Under the pieces are notes generated by a model, which searched no databases, was not told the origin of the DNA, and saw only the letters and a program-made list of their open reading frames with translations. DNA of 64,000 nucleotides from Elusimicrobiota bacterium (GTDB lineage Bacteria; Elusimicrobiota; Elusimicrobia; UBA1565; UBA9628): positions 124,001 to 188,000 of the forward strand of contig JACRDN010000019.1 of the NCBI GenBank assembly GCA_016218575.1, read 5' to 3'. A program made the translations under genes and the position numbers. Below, one piece after another: positions 1 to 7,417 of this stretch. Positions within the stretch are counted from its first letter, which is position 1; each line of letters opens with the position of its first letter.

Positions 1-114
1 TCGGGGGTTTCCCTGATTCAGGCCGAGGACTTGTGGGAAGCGGCGCAGAAGGCCGTGGCGGCGGTGCCAGGCACGCTGCGCGAGCCAGGCACCGAGAGGA
101 GGATCCGCCCATGA
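1..114 (+). CDS. sucC: Succinate-CoA ligase beta subunit, C-terminal end (partial)
   Basis: The frame is open from base 1 to the TGA at 112-114, giving the last 37 residues. The visible [14 protein letters not shown] resembles the closing helix of SucC, the ATP-grasp subunit that pairs with SucD in the TCA cycle. The immediately following sucD supports the assignment. The stop overlaps the sucD start (ATGA), so the two are probably translationally coupled. The final 15 or so residues ([15 protein letters not shown]) lie beyond the usual end of the family and are mostly encoded by a 31-bp repeat element at 63-93. The 5' part of the gene is outside the window. Confidence 0.75.
   Translation, partial: SGVSLIQAEDLWEAAQKAVAAVPGTLREPGTERRIRP
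63..93 (-). repeat. 31-bp REP-like element, copy 1 (translated in the sucC tail)
   Basis: Read on the minus strand, GGTGCCTGGCTC is followed by a 7-base spacer and then GTGCCTGGCACC. The same 12-7-12 layout with identical arms and a different spacer occurs at 42244-42274. The element lies inside the sucC reading frame and encodes part of its tail. Confidence 0.8.
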
Positions 115-1019
115 GCATCCTTTTAAATAAAGATTCCAAAATCCTGGTGCAGGGCTTTACCGGCGCGGCAGGCACTTTTCATGCCCAACAGTGCCTTTCC
201 TATGGCACTCAGATCGTGGGGGGAGTGACGCCGGGGCGAGGGGGCTCCACGCACCTGGACCTTCCGGTCTTCAACACCGTGGCCGAGGGCATGCGGCGCA
301 CCGGGGCCCAGGCATCCCTCATCTTCGTTCCCGCCCCCTTCGCGGCCGATGCGGTCTTGGAGGCCATGGAAGCGGGGGTCGAGCTTATCGTCTGCATCAC
401 CGAAGGCATTCCGGTCTTGGACATGGCCAAAGTCAAGAAGGCCTTGGAGCTCAGCAATTTGGTCGGCAACCGGGTGCGCTTGATCGGGCCCAACTGCCCC
501 GGTGTCATTACTCCCGGGGAGTGCAAGGCCGGAATCATGCCGGCTTACATCCACAAGTCCGGGACGGTCGGCGTGGTGTCGCGCTCCGGGACCTTGACTT
601 ACGAGGCCGTCCACCAGCTCACGCGCGAAGGCCTCGGCCAGTCCACCGTGGTCGGGATCGGCGGAGATCCCATCGCGGGCAGCAATTTCGTCGACATCCT
701 GGAGCTCTTCGAGGCCGATACGGCCACCGAGGCCGTGATTATGATCGGGGAGATCGGGGGCTCTAGCGAGGAGCAGGCCGCCCGCTATATAAAGGAAAAG
801 ATGTCAAAACCCGTCTTCTCCTTCATCGCCGGAAAAACCGCGCCTCCCGGACGCCGCATGGGCCATGCCGGGGCCATCATCGAGGGCGGGGCCGGCACCC
901 ACGCCTCCAAGGTCGCGGCCTTGCGCCAAGCCGGCGTCACGGTGGTGGAGAATCTGAGCGAGATCGGCGCGGCGGCGGCGCGCGCGCTTCGCGGCAATTC
1001 GGCGGCGGCAATTCGGTAA
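111..1019 (+). CDS. sucD: Succinate-CoA ligase (ADP/GDP-forming) alpha subunit
   Basis: SucD catalyses succinyl-CoA + NDP + Pi to succinate + CoA + NTP with SucC. The protein is 302 residues. It has an N-terminal CoA-binding Rossmann domain and a ligase domain with the phosphohistidine motif MGHAGAII (His252). NCPG and SRSGTLTYE are family hallmarks. The ATG at 111 follows a strong GAGAGGAGG ribosome site and overlaps the sucC stop; an upstream in-frame ATG at 33 would only add residues from the sucC region. The stop TAA (1017-1019) and last residues fall inside a palindromic repeat (1010-1032), so the natural 3' end seems to have been replaced by the element. Confidence 0.97.
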   Translation: MSILLNKDSKILVQGFTGAAGTFHAQQCLSYGTQIVGGVTPGRGGSTHLDLPVFNTVAEGMRRTGAQASLIFVPAPFAADAVLEAMEAGVELIVCITEGIPVLDMAKVKKALELSNLVGNRVRLIGPNCPGVITPGECKAGIMPAYIHKSGTVGVVSRSGTLTYEAVHQLTREGLGQSTVVGIGGDPIAGSNFVDILELFEADTATEAVIMIGEIGGSSEEQAARYIKEKMSKPVFSFIAGKTAPPGRRMGHAGAIIEGGAGTHASKVAALRQAGVTVVENLSEIGAAAARALRGNSAAAIR

Positions 1020-1032
1020 CTGTCACCGAATT
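1010..1032. repeat. GGTGACAGTTACC-type palindromic element containing the sucD stop
   Basis: This 23-bp near-perfect palindrome has arms AATTCGGT and ACCGAATT around AACTGTC. The 20 bases at 1014-1033 are identical to 44943-44962, the right end of a larger element near 44.9 kb. The sucD TAA lies inside it. Confidence 0.8.
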
Positions 1033-1041
1033 CGAATTGCG

Positions 1042-1680
1042 CTATTTTGGGATATTTTTTAGCAGTTGATTGACGTCCGGCGTTCCGGAGCCCTGCGGCA
1101 GGTTTCCTGCCTTCTTGAGAAGTTCTTCCATGTCCGGCGTCTGGCCTTTCTGTTGGGCCTCTTCTGATGCGTGGTCCTGATTCTTTTTAGTCCCGAAGGA
1201 CTTGCTTCGGAAATTGATGGGTCCCTTGAGGGATTTGAGCTTCGGCATGGGCACGGGTTTGTGAGCTGCTTTGGCCGGCTTACGGGGCTTGGCCTCTGGA
1301 GCCGGAGGCTCTGGCGCCGCGGTCGCCGGGACGGGCGGGGCTGCGGCCGGCTTTCTTTCCTGATAGTAGTCCGAGCCTCCTCGAATATAGTCCAAGGAAG
1401 AGTCGGTGCTTCCCTGGGGCTTCAAAGCCGGCTTCGAGGAAACCGGGGGCGCGCTCAGGGGTGCTGCGGGTGTGGCCGCCGGAGCGATGCGTCTTACCGT
1501 GGAAGCATCGTAAGCCCGGCGCGGGAACACGGCTCCTCCCAGGAGGCCCGGCCCGGCCTGGCTGCCGCTGTCCTTGATTTTAAGGTATACGGCTGCGCCA
1601 AGGGGAAGAAGCAAGGAAAGCGCTGCCCCTATGATGAGGAAGAGCGTTCGCCGTTTCCGAGGGTCTTTCTCGGCCGCCAT
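1042..1680 (-). CDS. Single-pass membrane protein, Pro/Ala-rich, unknown function
   Basis: I do not recognise this 212-residue protein. It starts with a short charged segment (MAAEKDPRKRR) and one hydrophobic helix at about residues 12-33, followed by a low-complexity Pro/Ala/Lys-rich stretch and a short basic tail ending LLKNIPK. This suggests a membrane anchor with an extended extracytoplasmic linker. A promoter (TTGACC, 17-base spacer, TAAACT) ends 6 bases before the ATG with no ribosome site, so the mRNA is probably leaderless. It is divergent from the coiled-coil gene at 1776 and convergent with sucD. Confidence 0.7.
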   Translation of the reverse strand: MAAEKDPRKRRTLFLIIGAALSLLLPLGAAVYLKIKDSGSQAGPGLLGGAVFPRRAYDASTVRRIAPAATPAAPLSAPPVSSKPALKPQGSTDSSLDYIRGGSDYYQERKPAAAPPVPATAAPEPPAPEAKPRKPAKAAHKPVPMPKLKSLKGPINFRSKSFGTKKNQDHASEEAQQKGQTPDMEELLKKAGNLPQGSGTPDVNQLLKNIPK

Positions 1681-1686
1681 GGCGCT

Positions 1687-1715
1687 AGTTTAACAGGGAT
1701 CGCTCCGAGGGTCAA
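1687..1715 (-). promoter_or_regulatory. Promoter of the 1042-1680 gene
   Basis: On the minus strand, TTGACC (1715-1710), a 17-base spacer and TAAACT (1692-1687). The -10 box ends 6 bases before the ATG at 1680, which predicts a transcript starting at or next to the start codon. Confidence 0.65.
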
Positions 1716-1738
1716 GCCGCCGTTGCCATGCCGCCGAC

Positions 1739-1767
1739 TTGAAAATGTAACAATTCCCCCTTAAACT
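1739..1767 (+). promoter_or_regulatory. Promoter of the 1776-3299 gene
   Basis: TTGAAA (1739-1744), 17-base spacer, TAAACT (1762-1767), then 8 bases to the ATG at 1776. No Shine-Dalgarno sequence is present. Confidence 0.6.
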
Positions 1768-1775
1768 TACGTTGT

Positions 1776-3299
1776 ATGGCCGAAGAGAACCAGCCCCTGC
1801 AGCCGCCCGCGCCTCCCGTTCCCGCGCCACTCCCGCCTCCGGTTTCTGAGAAGGAGGAGTACCAGAAGAAGCTCTCCGATCTCGAGAAGCGTCTCCAGGA
1901 GGAGCGGGAAAAGCTTCTGGTGGCCAATCTCAAAAGCCAGGAAGAGGCCGTCAACGCGGCTCGGGTCGAGGTATCCCTGCGGGAACTGCAGGAGAAGCTC
2001 AGGCGCGATAGGCGCGAGCAGGAACTCGAGGAGGAGCGGCGCAAGCTTGAGGCTCGGCTCGAGGAGCTCGAGGAGCGCCTGGCCCAGGAGCGCGAGACCT
2101 GGGTCACGACTCTCAAGAACCAGGTCCAGGCCAAGGACAACCAGGATCGAGACATCGAAATCCATTTTTCCCAGCGCCTTCAGGAGATGGAGCGGCGCTG
2201 GCTCGAAGAAAAGGCCCAGTGGCAGAAGTTGGGCCTGGCCAAGGACGAGGAGATCAGGACCCTCAAGGCCTTGAGCGAGAAGCTCAAGGGAGCCGACCTG
2301 GAGCTTAGCCGAGCCGTTTCCGATAAGAAGTGGCTCGATTCCCGCGTGGCGGAGCTCAGCCAAGAGAGGGCCGAGGCCTTGGTGCGAGTCCAGTCCGCGG
2401 CAGAGAAGGAAAAGCAGGCCATCCAGCTCCAGGCCGACCTTGTCCTGGCGCGCCGGGAGCTTTCCTCGGTCCAGGAAAAGCTGGAAAGGGAACTGCAGGC
2501 CGCGCGCACGGCGGCCAAGGAGCGCGAGGAGCGGCTTTTGGCCGAGCAGGACCGGCTGCAAAGAGATTTGGAAACGATCGCCCAGCGGTTGCGCGCCGAG
2601 GCGGACGTCGACATCCGCCGCGCCAAGGCGGAGGCGGAGGCGGAGATCCGGAAGCATAGGGAGAGCTTGGACCGCGGCGGCGCGGAGCTGCTTCGGCTCA
2701 AGGGCGTCTGCGGCGCCCTTGAGCGGCAGGTGGCGGCCAGCCGGGCCGTGATCTCCGAGCTCCAGCGGGCCAAGGCGGAATGGGAGAAAGCCCAGGAGCG
2801 AACCAAGTCGGAATTCGCATTGCTCCAGAGAAAATGGGCCGAGCGGGAGGCCGAGATCCGCGGGCAGGCCCACGCCCAGGCCGCGCAAAGCCTTGAATCC
2901 GAAAAGCTCAAGCTCAAGATGCAGGCTGACGGCGAGCTAAGGGCCTTGCGCGAGAATTTGGCCCAGCAGATCGGCCTCGAGAAGGAGGCGGAGACGCGGT
3001 TGAGAGAGCTCCGCCTCAAGGCGGAGCTCGAGACCCAATTCCAGGCCGAGAGGGAGCGCTTGCATCAAGAGCTCCTAAAAAAAGACTCCGAACGCCAAAT
3101 TGAGGCGACCCGCCTTTCCCTCGAGTTGGAGAAGGCCCAGGACCAGAACCGCGCCCTGCAGGCGCGCCTGGAGGAGCTTGAGCGTCTGAGCTCGGCGCAA
3201 TCGGCCCAGGTTTCCCAGACCCGGCATGATCTCGAGCGCTTGCGCCTGCAGGCCGAGCGAGAGAGGATCCTTCCTCCGTTCCCGCCGCCTTCGCCCTGA
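1776..3299 (+). CDS. Long coiled-coil protein, unknown function
   Basis: This 507-residue protein opens with a Pro-rich head (residues 5-23). It is then almost wholly Glu/Arg/Lys/Gln/Leu-rich heptad sequence to about residue 490, with a Pro-rich end. There is no signal peptide, membrane helix or enzymatic motif, so it is probably a cytoplasmic filament-like or scaffold protein. Family assignment from sequence alone would be unsafe because coiled coils resemble each other. The start is set by a promoter whose -10 box ends 8 bases before the ATG, without a ribosome site. It stands alone between a divergent membrane-protein gene and the cysteine desulfurase gene, which has its own -10-like box. 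Confidence 0.75.
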   Translation: MAEENQPLQPPAPPVPAPLPPPVSEKEEYQKKLSDLEKRLQEEREKLLVANLKSQEEAVNAARVEVSLRELQEKLRRDRREQELEEERRKLEARLEELEERLAQERETWVTTLKNQVQAKDNQDRDIEIHFSQRLQEMERRWLEEKAQWQKLGLAKDEEIRTLKALSEKLKGADLELSRAVSDKKWLDSRVAELSQERAEALVRVQSAAEKEKQAIQLQADLVLARRELSSVQEKLERELQAARTAAKEREERLLAEQDRLQRDLETIAQRLRAEADVDIRRAKAEAEAEIRKHRESLDRGGAELLRLKGVCGALERQVAASRAVISELQRAKAEWEKAQERTKSEFALLQRKWAEREAEIRGQAHAQAAQSLESEKLKLKMQADGELRALRENLAQQIGLEKEAETRLRELRLKAELETQFQAERERLHQELLKKDSERQIEATRLSLELEKAQDQNRALQARLEELERLSSAQSAQVSQTRHDLERLRLQAERERILPPFPPPSP

Positions 3300-3341
3300 C
3301 CTCAATATTTCCTTTGCGGGAAATGATAAAATGAACGCTTC

Positions 3342-4508
3342 ATGATTTATTTCGATCATAACGCCACGACTCCGGTGCGCCCCGAGGTCCTGGAGGCGAT
3401 GATCCCTTTCCTCAGGGAGGATTTCGGAAACCCCAACAGCCCCTATTGGCTGGGCCAGCGGGCCAGGAAGGCGGTGGAGCTGGCCCGCGAGCGGGTAGCG
3501 GTCCTTCTTGGGGCCGCGGATTCCCAGGAAATCGTCTTCACCTCCTGCGGCTCGGAATCGGACGTCATGGCTATCTCGGGGGCGGCTTGGGCGGCCTTCG
3601 ACGAAAGCTCTGGCAAGCGCGCTCATTTGGTTTCAAGCGCGATCGAGCATGACGCGGTGAGGGGCATCCTCAAGCTTTTATCCCGGAGGGGATTCCGCGT
3701 GGATCTGGCGGGCGTGGACTCTCAAGGCCGCGTGGATGCGGCCGAGGCCGCGAGCCTGGTCGGCCCGGCCACCGCTTTGGTGTCGGTCATGCACGCCAAT
3801 AACGAGGTGGGCACGGTCCAGCCCATAGAGGCCTTGGCGGCCCTGTGCCGCGAGAAGGGCGCTCTCTTGCATGCCGACGCCGTGCAGTCGGCCGGCAAGA
3901 TTCCAATCGAGGCGGCCAAATGGGGGGTGGATCTTCTCTCGATTTCCGGGCATAAGCTCAACGCCCCCAAGGGAGTCGGGGCGCTCTACGCGCGCAAGGG
4001 GCTGCGTTTGGCGCAGACCATCACGGGCCACCAGGAGAAAAACCGGCGGGGGGGCACGGAAAACGTTGCTTCCATCGTTGGGCTGGGGGCGGCCTGCGAG
4101 CTCGCCCGCAAGGAGATGGAGGAACATGCCAAGGTTTACCAAGCCTGGCACCGCAAGCTCGTCGAGGGGGTTCTGCGCATTCCCAGGGTCGGCTTGAACG
4201 GGCACCCCAGCTTGAGACTGTGGCACTGCGCGCATTTCAGCTTCGAGGGCCTCGATGGTCACCATTTGGTGGTGGCCCTGGACATGGAGAAGATTTGCGT
4301 CTCGAGCGGGCCGGCCTGCTCAACGGGTTCCTCGCTTGCCTCCCACGTCCTGACGGCCATGGGGGTCCCGGCGGGGCTTGCGACAGGGTCCCTGCGGGTC
4401 TCCTTTGGCTACGGCAACTCCGAGGCCCAGATCGACCGATTCCTCGAGGTCCTGCCGCGCGCGGTTTCAAGCCTGCGCCAGGCCTGTTCGGCGGGCGCCA
4501 AGCCGTGA
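3342..4508 (+). CDS. iscS: Cysteine desulfurase (NifS/IscS family)
   Basis: This 388-residue PLP enzyme takes sulfur from cysteine as a persulfide and passes it on. Visible features are the N-terminal YFDHNATTP, the HANNEVGTVQP region, the PLP-binding lysine in SGHKLNAPKG (Lys205) and the catalytic cysteine in SSGPACSTGS (Cys326). The next gene, mnmA, overlaps the stop (GTGA), so the likely job is sulfur supply for tRNA 2-thiouridine; a role in Fe-S assembly is also possible and no iscU is nearby. A TAAAAT-like -10 sequence (3327-3332) lies 9 bases before the ATG and there is no ribosome site. The nifS/iscS subtype is not certain. Confidence 0.95.
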   Translation: MIYFDHNATTPVRPEVLEAMIPFLREDFGNPNSPYWLGQRARKAVELARERVAVLLGAADSQEIVFTSCGSESDVMAISGAAWAAFDESSGKRAHLVSSAIEHDAVRGILKLLSRRGFRVDLAGVDSQGRVDAAEAASLVGPATALVSVMHANNEVGTVQPIEALAALCREKGALLHADAVQSAGKIPIEAAKWGVDLLSISGHKLNAPKGVGALYARKGLRLAQTITGHQEKNRRGGTENVASIVGLGAACELARKEMEEHAKVYQAWHRKLVEGVLRIPRVGLNGHPSLRLWHCAHFSFEGLDGHHLVVALDMEKICVSSGPACSTGSSLASHVLTAMGVPAGLATGSLRVSFGYGNSEAQIDRFLEVLPRAVSSLRQACSAGAKP

Positions 4509-5575
4509 AGGGCAAGGCGGTCGTCGCCATGAGCGGGGGGGTGGACAGCTCGCTTGCCGCGGCCCTGATGGCGCGGGAGGGCTGGCAGGTCTCGGGAGTC
4601 ACCTTGAAGCTCCTGCCCGGCGTCTCGACGGGCTTTGGCTGCTGCGGCTCTCCCTCCGATATCGATGACGCCAAGAGGGTCTGCGAAACATTGGCAATCC
4701 CCCACTACACCTTGAACATGTCCGAGCTTTTCGAGGACAAGGTCGTGAAGCCCTTCGTCGAGGCTTACCTCGGCTCTCTCACGCCCAACCCTTGCGTCGA
4801 GTGCAACCGCAGCCTCAAGTTCGGGCACCTCCTGGCCTTGGCCAAGGCCTGGGGGGCCGAAGCCCTGGCGACCGGACACTACGCCCGCGTCAAGGACGGG
4901 CGGCTTTACAAGGCAAAGAACGAGGACAAGGACCAAAGCTATTTCCTCTATAGTCTCTCCCGTTCGGAGCTGTCCCTGGCGCGCTTTCCGGTGGGAGAAC
5001 TCTCCAAGAGCGAGGTGCGCGCCCAGGCCAGAGCCTTGGGGCTCAAGACAGCGGACAAGCCAGAGAGCCAAGAGATATGCTTCGTGCCGCGTCGCGATTA
5101 CCGAGGTTTTCTCAAGGCCAGGCCGGAGTTCTCCCGTGAGGACTCGGCCCCCGGGCCCATCGTCGACACTTCGGGCCGTTTGGTGGGCCGCCATCAGGGG
5201 CTTTCCTCCTACACTGTCGGCCAGCGCAAGGGCTTGGGTTTGCCGGGCTCGCGGCCGCGCTACGTGGTGGGGCTCAAGGCGCGAGAGAACGCATTGGTGG
5301 TGGGAGAGGCGGAGGAGACCTTCTGCTCTGAGTTCACGGCCGGAGAAGTGTCCTGGACCCAAGGCCGGCCTCCCGAGGGCTTGCGGGCGCGAGCGCGCAT
5401 TCGCCATCGCCATCCTCCGGCCTGGGCGAGCCTTGCGCCGCGTCCGGGCCGCGAGGTCTCGGTCCGGTTCGACGAGCCTCAAAGGGCGGTGACCGCTGGC
5501 CAGGCCGTTGTCTTTTACGACGGGGAAGAGGTCCTAGGGGGCGGCACCATCTCGCCCCAGGGAGGCATCCAATGA
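4505..5575 (+). CDS. mnmA: tRNA-specific 2-thiouridylase MnmA
   Basis: MnmA adenylates and thiolates U34 of Lys/Glu/Gln tRNAs. The 356-residue product has the PP-loop SGGVDSS (residues 10-16), the nucleophile cysteine in NPCVECN (Cys97) and the second catalytic cysteine in SQEICFVP (Cys192). GHYAR and VGQRKGLG are also family motifs. The start is taken as GTG 4505, overlapping the desulfurase stop; this leaves the usual short lead (KGKAVVAM) before the PP-loop. Longer upstream extensions read through the desulfurase gene and are rejected. Desulfurase and thiolase side by side are a common functional pair. Confidence 0.96.
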   Translation: MKGKAVVAMSGGVDSSLAAALMAREGWQVSGVTLKLLPGVSTGFGCCGSPSDIDDAKRVCETLAIPHYTLNMSELFEDKVVKPFVEAYLGSLTPNPCVECNRSLKFGHLLALAKAWGAEALATGHYARVKDGRLYKAKNEDKDQSYFLYSLSRSELSLARFPVGELSKSEVRAQARALGLKTADKPESQEICFVPRRDYRGFLKARPEFSREDSAPGPIVDTSGRLVGRHQGLSSYTVGQRKGLGLPGSRPRYVVGLKARENALVVGEAEETFCSEFTAGEVSWTQGRPPEGLRARARIRHRHPPAWASLAPRPGREVSVRFDEPQRAVTAGQAVVFYDGEEVLGGGTISPQGGIQ

Positions 5576-6039
5576 GGATTTGGCTCGGCTTCATGATTTT
5601 AGGAGGGCTTCTATCGGCCCTCGGCTGCCAATCCTCCCGCGATGAGGTGATCTCGCGCGAGACCGAGCTCAATTTGCAGGAGGCCGACGCCCGCACCAGG
5701 GAGCTGCGGACCATTTCTGGCTTGGCCAAGCTTGAGGCGAGCCTTTCGGATTACTACAAGGCGGAAAAGCATATCCCAAAAGCCCTAGAGGACCTCATCC
5801 CCAAATATTTAGCCGAGATGCCCATGGCAGAGACCGGGGTGCGCGGCCATAAGGACACGACCGAGGTCCGGATTTACGGCTTCGACGTCCTCCGGGGCGG
5901 GCAGATAGACGGGTCCCGGCTCAAGGATACCGGGGGCTGGGGCTACGTCTACAACGACAGGCAAATCGTGGTTTTCGTCGACTGCACCCACAAGTCGAGC
6001 AGCGGCCGGCCTTGGTACCAAGAACGCGGCGTTTACTGA
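5572..6039 (+). CDS. Small lipoprotein with pseudopilin-like C-terminal domain
   Basis: This 155-residue protein has a lipoprotein signal (MRIWLGFMILGGLLSALGC, lipobox LSALGC, Cys19). A helical part then runs through LRTISGLAKLEASLSDYYKA, like the N-terminal helix after the methylation site of type II secretion pseudopilins. The end (GGWGYVYN, then VDCTHKSSSG and W-Y) follows the pattern of minor pseudopilins and type IV pilin-like proteins that I recall from Elusimicrobiota. The prepilin peptidase motif is absent; a lipid anchor has taken its place. The start overlaps the mnmA stop (ATGA). The 3' end overlaps the convergent glpD gene by 7 bases. Confidence 0.75.
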   Translation: MRIWLGFMILGGLLSALGCQSSRDEVISRETELNLQEADARTRELRTISGLAKLEASLSDYYKAEKHIPKALEDLIPKYLAEMPMAETGVRGHKDTTEVRIYGFDVLRGGQIDGSRLKDTGGWGYVYNDRQIVVFVDCTHKSSSGRPWYQERGVY

Positions 6040-7391
6040 GAATAGTAGGCGAGCAAATCCGAGGCGGTGGTTATTTCCTCGCCGGGCTTCATTCTCCGCC
6101 GGCTCCAGTGCTTGGCATAGGCCAGCCCCAGGTGGGAGAGGGCGTGGAGATGTCTCAGTCTCGGGTGTTTCTTTAGGAACGCCTTCAGGCCCGCATAGGG
6201 CAGATGGTAATGGGGGATATCGTGGATGGGCGCTCCCTCCAAAGTCTCTTCATGGGTGCGGCAGGGCTCCTGGCGCCCCAGGAGCCGGCAGGCCTCGTCG
6301 GTCGTGGCCTCGGCCATGAGCCGGAAGTCCGACATCTTGCCTCCGCCGATGGTCAGCAGTCCCGCCACCGCGTCGCGCCGGGCGTGGTCGAACACCTCGA
6401 ACTCGCGGGAGAGAAGCTTCTCGTCGCCGGCCTGCCCCAGGATGGGGCGGATGCCCAAGGTCAGGGCGTCGTAGGCTTGGGGGAAATTCGGGAAATACCG
6501 TTTAACCGAGGCCAGGAGGTACTGGACCTCCTCCTTGGAGGAGCGCGCTGCGTCCGGATCATCGGGAGCGGGGATGTCCGTGGGTCCCACCAAGGTTCCC
6601 TCCGGGGAGGGAATCACGAAGATAGAACGCCCTCGGTCCACGGCCTCGAGCAAGAGCCCCATGGGGACGAGCTTCTTCTTATAGAGCAGGTGCGTGCCCT
6701 GGCGCAGACGCAGGGGGATTTGTATGCCGGCCAGGCCGGCGGTGCGCCCGATCCAGGGACCCGAGGCGTTGACGACCAGGCGCGCGCGGATTTCCTCTCC
6801 TCCCGCGATCACTCCCTCCACCCGGCCCACGCGGCGCAGAAGGGCCGTCACTCCGGCGTGGTTTTGGAGAACGGCCCCATGGCGCTTTGCCGACGCGAGA
6901 TTCTTGGCCACAAGCCCTACGGGGTCCACCCACCACTCGTCGAAGCATATTCCCCCGAGCAGGCCCTCAGGCGCTAGGCCCGGCAGCTGGTCCAGCATGG
7001 CTTGCCGCGAGAGGCGCAGGTGGGGTTTGCCGCCCTTCATGGCCTGGAAGGGGTCATACTCCTCGAGCAAGGTCTCCACGGTTTCGAGGCCGTGGGCATG
7101 GCCTCCGTAGACCGGCCAAATGATGGGCAGGCGCCGGAGCATGGGCCCCGCCAAGCGCAGGATATGGCCCGAGTCCCAGCAGGTGGCGTGGGTGGTCAGG
7201 CGGTCATAAAGCAGGTAGCGCAGGCCTCCATGGATGAGATGGGTCGAGGCCGCGGTGGTGGCCCGTCCCGGCTCGGATTTCTCCAGGACCAAGGTCTTAA
7301 GGCCGCGCATGGCGCAGTCGCGCGCCACCCCGGCGCCGGTGATGCCGCCTCCGATCACGACGACATCGTACGGGGCGCTTTTGTCGGCCAT
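6033..7391 (-). CDS. glpD: FAD-dependent glycerol-3-phosphate dehydrogenase
   Basis: This 452-residue flavoprotein of the GlpA/GlpD family oxidises sn-glycerol-3-phosphate to dihydroxyacetone phosphate and feeds electrons to quinones at the membrane. Evidence: the dinucleotide-binding VVIGGGITGAGVARDCAMRG near the N-terminus; the family signature STHLIHGGLRYL; VNASGPWI; VGPTD and IGGGKMSDFRLMAE. The length fits enzymes with a reduced C-terminal cap. The ATG at 7391 lies only 26 bases from the divergent PBP gene, so the -35 region of each promoter must lie in the other gene. No glycerol kinase or facilitator is nearby. Confidence 0.93.
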   Translation of the reverse strand: MADKSAPYDVVVIGGGITGAGVARDCAMRGLKTLVLEKSEPGRATTAASTHLIHGGLRYLLYDRLTTHATCWDSGHILRLAGPMLRRLPIIWPVYGGHAHGLETVETLLEEYDPFQAMKGGKPHLRLSRQAMLDQLPGLAPEGLLGGICFDEWWVDPVGLVAKNLASAKRHGAVLQNHAGVTALLRRVGRVEGVIAGGEEIRARLVVNASGPWIGRTAGLAGIQIPLRLRQGTHLLYKKKLVPMGLLLEAVDRGRSIFVIPSPEGTLVGPTDIPAPDDPDAARSSKEEVQYLLASVKRYFPNFPQAYDALTLGIRPILGQAGDEKLLSREFEVFDHARRDAVAGLLTIGGGKMSDFRLMAEATTDEACRLLGRQEPCRTHEETLEGAPIHDIPHYHLPYAGLKAFLKKHPRLRHLHALSHLGLAYAKHWSRRRMKPGEEITTASDLLAYYSQ

Positions 7392-7405
7392 TCTGGAGCA
7401 AATGA

Positions 7406-7411
7406 TATAAT
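7406..7411 (+). promoter_or_regulatory. -10 box of the PBP1A gene
   Basis: A consensus TATAAT ends 6 bases before the GTG at 7418. There is no Shine-Dalgarno sequence, so translation is probably leaderless. A TTGTCG at 7381-7386, inside the glpD start region, could be the -35 box with a 19-base spacer. Confidence 0.6.
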
Positions 7412-7417
7412 TTTACC

